NCBI GenBank assembly: GCA_039105265.1
Contig: JAPFFF010000005.1
Coordinates: forward strand, 992,001-1,056,000
DNA: 64,000 nucleotides
Source: Tritrichomonas musculus
Lineage: Eukaryota > Parabasalia > Tritrichomonadida > Tritrichomonadidae
Direction of reading: 5' to 3'
Shown here: positions 59,600 to 64,000 of the stretch, piece by piece
Numbering within the stretch: the first letter of the stretch is position 1
Layout of the letters: every line of letters starts with the position of its first letter
The notes under the pieces: generated by a model
What the model saw: the letters and a program-made list of their open reading frames with translations, nothing else
The model's database searches: none
Told to the model about the DNA's origin: nothing
Program-made: the position numbers and the translations under genes

Positions 59600-60763
59600 A
59601 TGAATTCCAGACGAAATAATCCACAATCACCAGTTGCAAAAGTAGATTTATGGCTACTTGAGCCTCAAAACATTACATTTGGCTCCAAAACTTCAAATTT
59701 TAAAACCGAAACTTTTGATAGTAATGATCTTCATTTAAGCCCACCTAACTTGGTTTTCAAAATTCTACAAAAACGAGCATGGTATGCTGGAATACCGATC
59801 AATATTCTTGTTTTTGCCTCAAATCCACGTGCCCAGATTATAACAAATGCATACTTTGATATATCAATACTATCAAATAATCGACTAATTTTTAGCCAAC
59901 AAAGCACCGTTTTTCCCATTATAAAATCTCAACATTTCATTACTTTCCCTTTTCGATTTATTCCTCCTGAGCCAACAAATAATTGTTCTATCACTGTAAA
60001 ATTTAATTACATGTCCGAAGGACAGCTTTTAACTACTTCACTCCAAATTAATATACAAATATTTCATTCAATATTATGCAAATCCAGCTATCAAGAAGGA
60101 TTAATTGGATATGCTGTTGAAAATATATTTCCATTTCCAATTTCTTCTGTTAGATTTTCAAAAGGGGAAATAGTTGCTGACAAATTATTAGTTAATGAAA
60201 AAGTTAATGGCTTTGTCGACAAGTCAACTGCTTTTGAAGTGAAATGGTCATTACCTTTTGCAAATGATTGCTCTTTAATATTTCCTCCTATACAAAAAAA
60301 TGCTGAAAAAAGGAAAACAATTTCTATACATTTTCTCACTGACAGTGAACCTATACCAGGAAATACCAATAAGTTAAATCCTAAACAAGTCCAGCCAAAA
60401 TATTTACCTAAGATATTATCAATTATGACACCTTTCGAAGCAACCATAAGATTAAAAAACAAGATTAATGAGAAAGTTTCTGGCACTCTATCATTATCAA
60501 ATGAAGAAAGTTTAGCAATACTCGGAGAAGATTCAATCCGTTTTCAACTTGATCCAAAAGAAACGAAATTAATCAATATCACATTTATTGGCTTGAAAGA
60601 AGGAACCATTCAATTCCCTAATTTTATTGCAAACTTTGACGACATTGAAAAAAAAGATTCTAATATGCACAATAGCCTTTATCCCAATAAAATAAGTCAA
60701 GATTCAAATACACAAGATATACAGGTAAAATCGGGTATAATTTTAGTAGGAAACAATAACTAA
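59600..60763 (+). CDS. TRAPPC13-like subunit of TRAPP III
   Basis: 387 residues, mostly beta strands in Ig-like arrangement. TRAPPC13 is a TRAPP III subunit in ER-Golgi traffic and autophagy. Features in the family order are: PINILVFASNP...ITNAYFDISI near residue 65-90 (first Ig-like sandwich), FRFIPPEPTNNCSITVKFNYMSEGQLLTTSLQINIQIFHSI at 115-155 (matches the V-x-Y...G...F-x-F-x-V-x-x-P block), YAVENIFPFPISSVRFSKGEIV at 165-190 (the 'N-x-T/P-x-P-x-x-x-x-x-V-x-x-E' strand), and FEATIRLKNKINEKVSGTLSLSN at 285-310 (third sandwich). Overall length is close to TRAPPC13. Similarity is by pattern and not strong. Confidence 0.55.
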   Translation: MNSRRNNPQSPVAKVDLWLLEPQNITFGSKTSNFKTETFDSNDLHLSPPNLVFKILQKRAWYAGIPINILVFASNPRAQIITNAYFDISILSNNRLIFSQQSTVFPIIKSQHFITFPFRFIPPEPTNNCSITVKFNYMSEGQLLTTSLQINIQIFHSILCKSSYQEGLIGYAVENIFPFPISSVRFSKGEIVADKLLVNEKVNGFVDKSTAFEVKWSLPFANDCSLIFPPIQKNAEKRKTISIHFLTDSEPIPGNTNKLNPKQVQPKYLPKILSIMTPFEATIRLKNKINEKVSGTLSLSNEESLAILGEDSIRFQLDPKETKLINITFIGLKEGTIQFPNFIANFDDIEKKDSNMHNSLYPNKISQDSNTQDIQVKSGIILVGNNN

Positions 60764-60955
60764 TTTAATAATATTTTGAATTTTAAGAAGAAAAGAATAT
60801 TCTATTATACAATCTCTGTCTTTATATCAGCAATTAGCATTACTTGCAAAGCGAACATCAATTCATTTATTTAGGCAATTTTTTTTGCTTGTTTTTAATA
60901 AAAAAAAATATCATTGATTTAAATAGTTAATAATTTTAATAACATATACTTAAGC

Positions 60956-61423
60956 TCAATGCTTTGGCGAATGATGTGCAGGCTTTAAGATCGATTCAAT
61001 CCTTGCTTCTAATGCATTTCGAAATTGCTGATGATTTTCTTGTTTGATTTGAACTGGCTTATCTTCATCAGATAAATATATTTCTAATGCTTCTTCTAAA
61101 TAGTCATTACTTTTGAAATTAAGTTCTTTTTTGGTAATATTTTTAGGTGGCCTAATTTTCTTATTTGTTTCAGCATTGAGACTATTTAATGTATAATTTA
61201 AACTATGGTTTTTTAAATATTGTATAACAAAATCAGCTGCTATTTGATAATCTGTAGATTTATTAACGTTTTTATACATTTTCAAAGAAGATATGTCTGA
61301 ATCTTGAACGGCAATGGCAAAATCACTTAAAAAATGCGCATTTAAATGCCCAATTATACCAAGATCTCTCATTTTGGACATTACTTGCATATCAAGCTGC
61401 TTTTTAACATTTTTGTCATCCAT
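60956..61423 (-). CDS. FOP/CEP20 (FOPNL)-like LisH centrosomal protein
   Basis: 155 residues. The start VMSKMRDLGIIGHLNAHFLSDFAIAVQD matches the N-terminal helix pair of FOP/CEP20 (KKGVLGHLKARIRAEVFNALDD). The LisH motif is at about residues 60-85 (AADFVIQYLKNHSLNYTLNSLNAETN, compare human INELIREYLEFNKYKYTASVLIAESG). The tail is charged and helical. These proteins sit at centrioles and basal bodies and are needed for ciliary assembly, which fits a flagellated parabasalid. OFD1 is a longer relative. Confidence 0.7.
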   Translation of the reverse strand: MDDKNVKKQLDMQVMSKMRDLGIIGHLNAHFLSDFAIAVQDSDISSLKMYKNVNKSTDYQIAADFVIQYLKNHSLNYTLNSLNAETNKKIRPPKNITKKELNFKSNDYLEEALEIYLSDEDKPVQIKQENHQQFRNALEARIESILKPAHHSPKH

Positions 61424-62171
61424 TTTTTCCTCTAATTTAAACGTACAAAATCATTCATCTCAATTGACGAACATCTTTTTCAAAATGCATTAAAGGCCCT
61501 ATAATGAAATTAGTTTCCTTAGTTAATTAATATTGATTTATCCAAAACCAATGGCTTCTTTTGATATATTTAATGTTGAAGATCATCATAAAAATTTGTA
61601 ATTTATTAGTCAAAATAGATCTAAATTCATTGTAAAATCATTACAATTAATATTTAATATATATTTTAGTACTATTTTTGAATGTTCATTTCCATTAATA
61701 ACGATTAAAAACTGTCTTCGTTTTTTCTTAGGGTTTTTATTATTTTGAGAGATTAATACTGGAATAACGATTTAAAGATGAACCTTTTCTAATGATAAAA
61801 AATAATTTATGAAAATTCAATGGAATATTTCCTCAATAATTCAAATTATGTAAAACATTTTTATTTCATTAAATTAAAATTAGAAGGCATAATAAACCAA
61901 ACATTAATCTTACATAATATGTTTAATAAAATTCTACTAAATATTATACAATCAATAATTAAAATGTTGGAATTTCTAAAAAAGAATTTGTATTTTAGCT
62001 GATACAGTTTTGAAATTTCTTGATTAACATCAATGATTTCATTTTCGGTATATGATGCTTAATCTATTTGGTTTTTTATTGACTATTAAAAAAATTTATT
62101 CAATAATTGAAGTGAAAAAACTTGGCAATTGAATTTTGGTTTTTGGTTTTATTTTTGGCCGTTTAAGTCAA
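61424..62171. other. Divergent intergenic A+T-rich region
   Basis: 748 bp between a leftward and a rightward gene. No frame, repeat or RNA recognised. Confidence 0.6.
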
Positions 62172-64000
62172 ATGTCGCGCTCTGTAAAATCTAGAAGATC
62201 ACTTGGAGCGCCATCTGTTAGGTCAACAAAAACAACTCTTCCTCCTCGTTTTTCATCAGGCATGTCAATTGTTTCACATACAACAGAGAGAAAATCTCAA
62301 TTATCTTTAATTCAAAGATCAGTTCCTTCTGCATTTCATGCGAAAACAATTCCACCAAAAGAAAAAGCTATCCGAATTTTGGAAAATTTAGGAAAACGAA
62401 TAACAAAACTAAATTTATCATCAGATCAACAATTAAATTTTTGCATATCGTTAAAACAACTTCAAAACTTAATTGATGATCCAAGAGAATCTGGTTTTTG
62501 GAGTGATTGGAGTACTATAAAACAAAGTATAATTTCAGCTGTTACCGATCAATCTTTAAAAGACCCAGATTTTCCGAACTTGAAAACTTTTTGCGATGCC
62601 TCATTTGATCAATTTTCACTTGGACTTGGTGACATTTCAGAGAAGTTACCATCTCAATTCGAAACATCAAAAAAATCAACAGAAGTTCAACAAAGATTTA
62701 CTGATTTAACGGAATCTTTTAAAATTCTTAGAAGCAAATTTGATGCATTGAATGAAGAAAGTAGCCCTCTTCAATTTAAATCAGTTATATCATCAATCCA
62801 ATCTTTTCGACAAGTCTTAGTCAACGACTATAAAACCGTATTTTCATCGCTTCGCAACCCAGAAGTAAAGAAAAGAATTAATGAAACAATGCGAAATCCT
62901 CTTTTATCAATACAACAACAAAATATTATAGTTCGCAATCTATCTTCTTATCTCGAACATATCCAATTTAGATTATCAGAGTTTGTTGATCCAAAAAGCG
63001 CTGTAACATCAATAAAAGACCTACTTCAAGCAGTGGAAATGAATTTAAGAAAGTGTGTCACAGATTTTCCTGAGGAAAAAAGAAAGCAAAATTATCGTGA
63101 ACGAAATGCCTTAGAAGAAAAGCAGTTATCATATAATCAGCTTGGGGCCAAGCTGTCTGAGCTCAAGAGGCAAAAAGATAAATTGACCAATGATATTACA
63201 ATTTTAAACTCCAAAGAATCATCAATTAAAGAAAAGATTAATGAAGAAAAAGAAAATTGGTTAGCTGAAAAGAAGGAATTCAATAAAATATTGAAAAATC
63301 CAGATTATCAAAGTTTAATTCAGAAAACCTCAGAAAATCTTGAAAAGCTCAAAAAACAAAATGCTCAAATACAAGATGAAATAAGCTCAAGAGATTCAAG
63401 TGATGATATAAATGATATCAGGGATAAAGCTGAAAAGATTAATCGACATCTTGAAATATCAGAAAACCAACTTTTTGATTTAAGATCTAAAAATTTTACT
63501 CTTATTGAATTACTAAGTGATGATCAAGAAGCCTTTAAAGACAACATTCCTAAATTTTTGGATAAATGGAACTCAAAGATTCAACTTGATGTAGAGACCG
63601 AACTCGATTTTCAAATGAAACAAATGAATGAAAAGCGATCATTGATCCAATTAGCAAATGAAAAAGTTACAACTAAAGACTTTACAAGCCAAATTTATAA
63701 GAATAAAGAAAAATTTGAAATAATTAAAAAGAAATTAAAGAATATTGTGTCTCTTCAGAGAAAAATTTTTAAGCGAAAAATAAGGAAACTTGTTGATGCT
63801 GCTTCGAAAGAGGAATACCAAAAAATTGAAAGCAAACTCAATCTTATTGACGGAATTAAAGAGGAGAAATTATCTGAATTAGATCAAATGAAAGCACAGG
63901 CCGAGCTTTTAGAATCAGAATTTAATCTAAGTGTTCTCCGCAACTCGCAACCTCAAGGCTCAAATGCAAGATCTTCCGAAGAACAACAGATTATTGAACA
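62172..64000 (+). CDS. Coiled-coil protein, 3' end outside window
   Basis: At least 609 residues from the ATG at 62172 (MSRSVKSRRSLGAPS), open to the right edge. The first 60 residues are basic and S/T-rich. Residues about 65-300 are helical and globular (FWSDWSTIKQSIISAV...SFDQFSLGLGDISEKLPSQF...). From about 310 the sequence is heptad-rich coiled coil (NALEEKQLSYNQLGAKLSELKRQKDKLTNDITIL). It has the same architecture as the protein at 32238-35480, which may place both in one cytoskeletal group. No enzyme motif. Confidence 0.75.
   Translation, partial: MSRSVKSRRSLGAPSVRSTKTTLPPRFSSGMSIVSHTTERKSQLSLIQRSVPSAFHAKTIPPKEKAIRILENLGKRITKLNLSSDQQLNFCISLKQLQNLIDDPRESGFWSDWSTIKQSIISAVTDQSLKDPDFPNLKTFCDASFDQFSLGLGDISEKLPSQFETSKKSTEVQQRFTDLTESFKILRSKFDALNEESSPLQFKSVISSIQSFRQVLVNDYKTVFSSLRNPEVKKRINETMRNPLLSIQQQNIIVRNLSSYLEHIQFRLSEFVDPKSAVTSIKDLLQAVEMNLRKCVTDFPEEKRKQNYRERNALEEKQLSYNQLGAKLSELKRQKDKLTNDITILNSKESSIKEKINEEKENWLAEKKEFNKILKNPDYQSLIQKTSENLEKLKKQNAQIQDEISSRDSSDDINDIRDKAEKINRHLEISENQLFDLRSKNFTLIELLSDDQEAFKDNIPKFLDKWNSKIQLDVETELDFQMKQMNEKRSLIQLANEKVTTKDFTSQIYKNKEKFEIIKKKLKNIVSLQRKIFKRKIRKLVDAASKEEYQKIESKLNLIDGIKEEKLSELDQMKAQAELLESEFNLSVLRNSQPQGSNARSSEEQQIIE

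Noticed and set aside
61820-62002. 60-codon rightward frame before the last gene
   Set aside because: A+T-rich chance frame with I/N/K/F composition and no start context.
1-64000. CRISPR array, bacterial operons or ribosome binding sites
   Set aside because: No short regular direct repeats with unique spacers and no purine-rich sites ahead of starts. The gene content is eukaryotic.
1-64000. tRNA or rRNA genes
   Set aside because: Scanned by eye for T-loop (GTTCRANNC) and rRNA landmark sequences on both strands; isolated TTCGAA words had no cloverleaf around them.

Overview
The window looks like nuclear DNA of a parabasalid protist, most likely a trichomonad of the Tritrichomonas/Trichomonas kind. 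The reasons are mixed. The base composition is very AT-rich, and intergenic DNA is almost pure A+T. The genes are long and uninterrupted, with no intron I can defend. Several starts lie 8-30 nt downstream of a match to the trichomonad initiator element TCA+1Y(T/A). The coding set mixes conserved eukaryotic proteins with lineage-type families: a BTB-like/ankyrin giant, coiled-coil proteins and cytoskeletal repeat proteins. The DNA transposons (mariner, MULE, pogo-like, Kolobok-like, hAT-like, Tc1-like) fit parabasalid genomes. The phylum is inferred from these features, not proven.

Layout. 1-20 kb is a gene-dense host block: a huge Sfi1-like protein with acidic tandem repeats (leftward, cut by the window edge), a TRAPPC8/Trs85-like protein, a 1467-residue ankyrin protein, an alpha-solenoid protein, an FG-repeat nucleoporin-like protein and a basic coiled-coil protein. 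20-32 kb is gene-poor. It holds one cyclin and then repeats: perfect small hairpins, a MITE flanked by 12-bp direct repeats, hAT-like and Kolobok-like transposase remains, a 1.6-kb near-perfect palindrome and an apparently intact pogo-like transposon with identical 55-bp terminal inverted repeats. 32-40 kb returns to host genes: a long coiled-coil protein, a SWI3/SMARCC-like SANT protein, an Sm-fold protein, ERCC1/Rad10 and a helical-repeat protein. 40-48.4 kb is a second transposon cluster: a broken pogo-like gene, two small inverted-repeat elements, a decayed Tc1-like gene, and a MULE split by a structurally intact mariner. 48.5-64 kb is a compact host block: KIN17, a coiled-coil protein, a NAPE-PLD-like hydrolase, a large solenoid protein, coiled-coil and BAR-like proteins, a Tup1-like WD40 protein, a TRAPPC13-like protein, a FOP/CEP20-like LisH protein and a coiled-coil protein running off the right edge.

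Functional themes. Two genes (6.0-9.5 kb and 59.6-60.8 kb) look like subunits of TRAPP III. ERCC1 and KIN17 belong to DNA repair and chromatin. SWI3-like and Tup1-like proteins point to chromatin remodelling and repression. The Sfi1-like and FOP/CEP20-like proteins point to centrin/basal-body biology, which suits a multi-flagellated cell. Host genes are mostly single units or divergent pairs with 80-230 bp between the starts, and no operons are visible.
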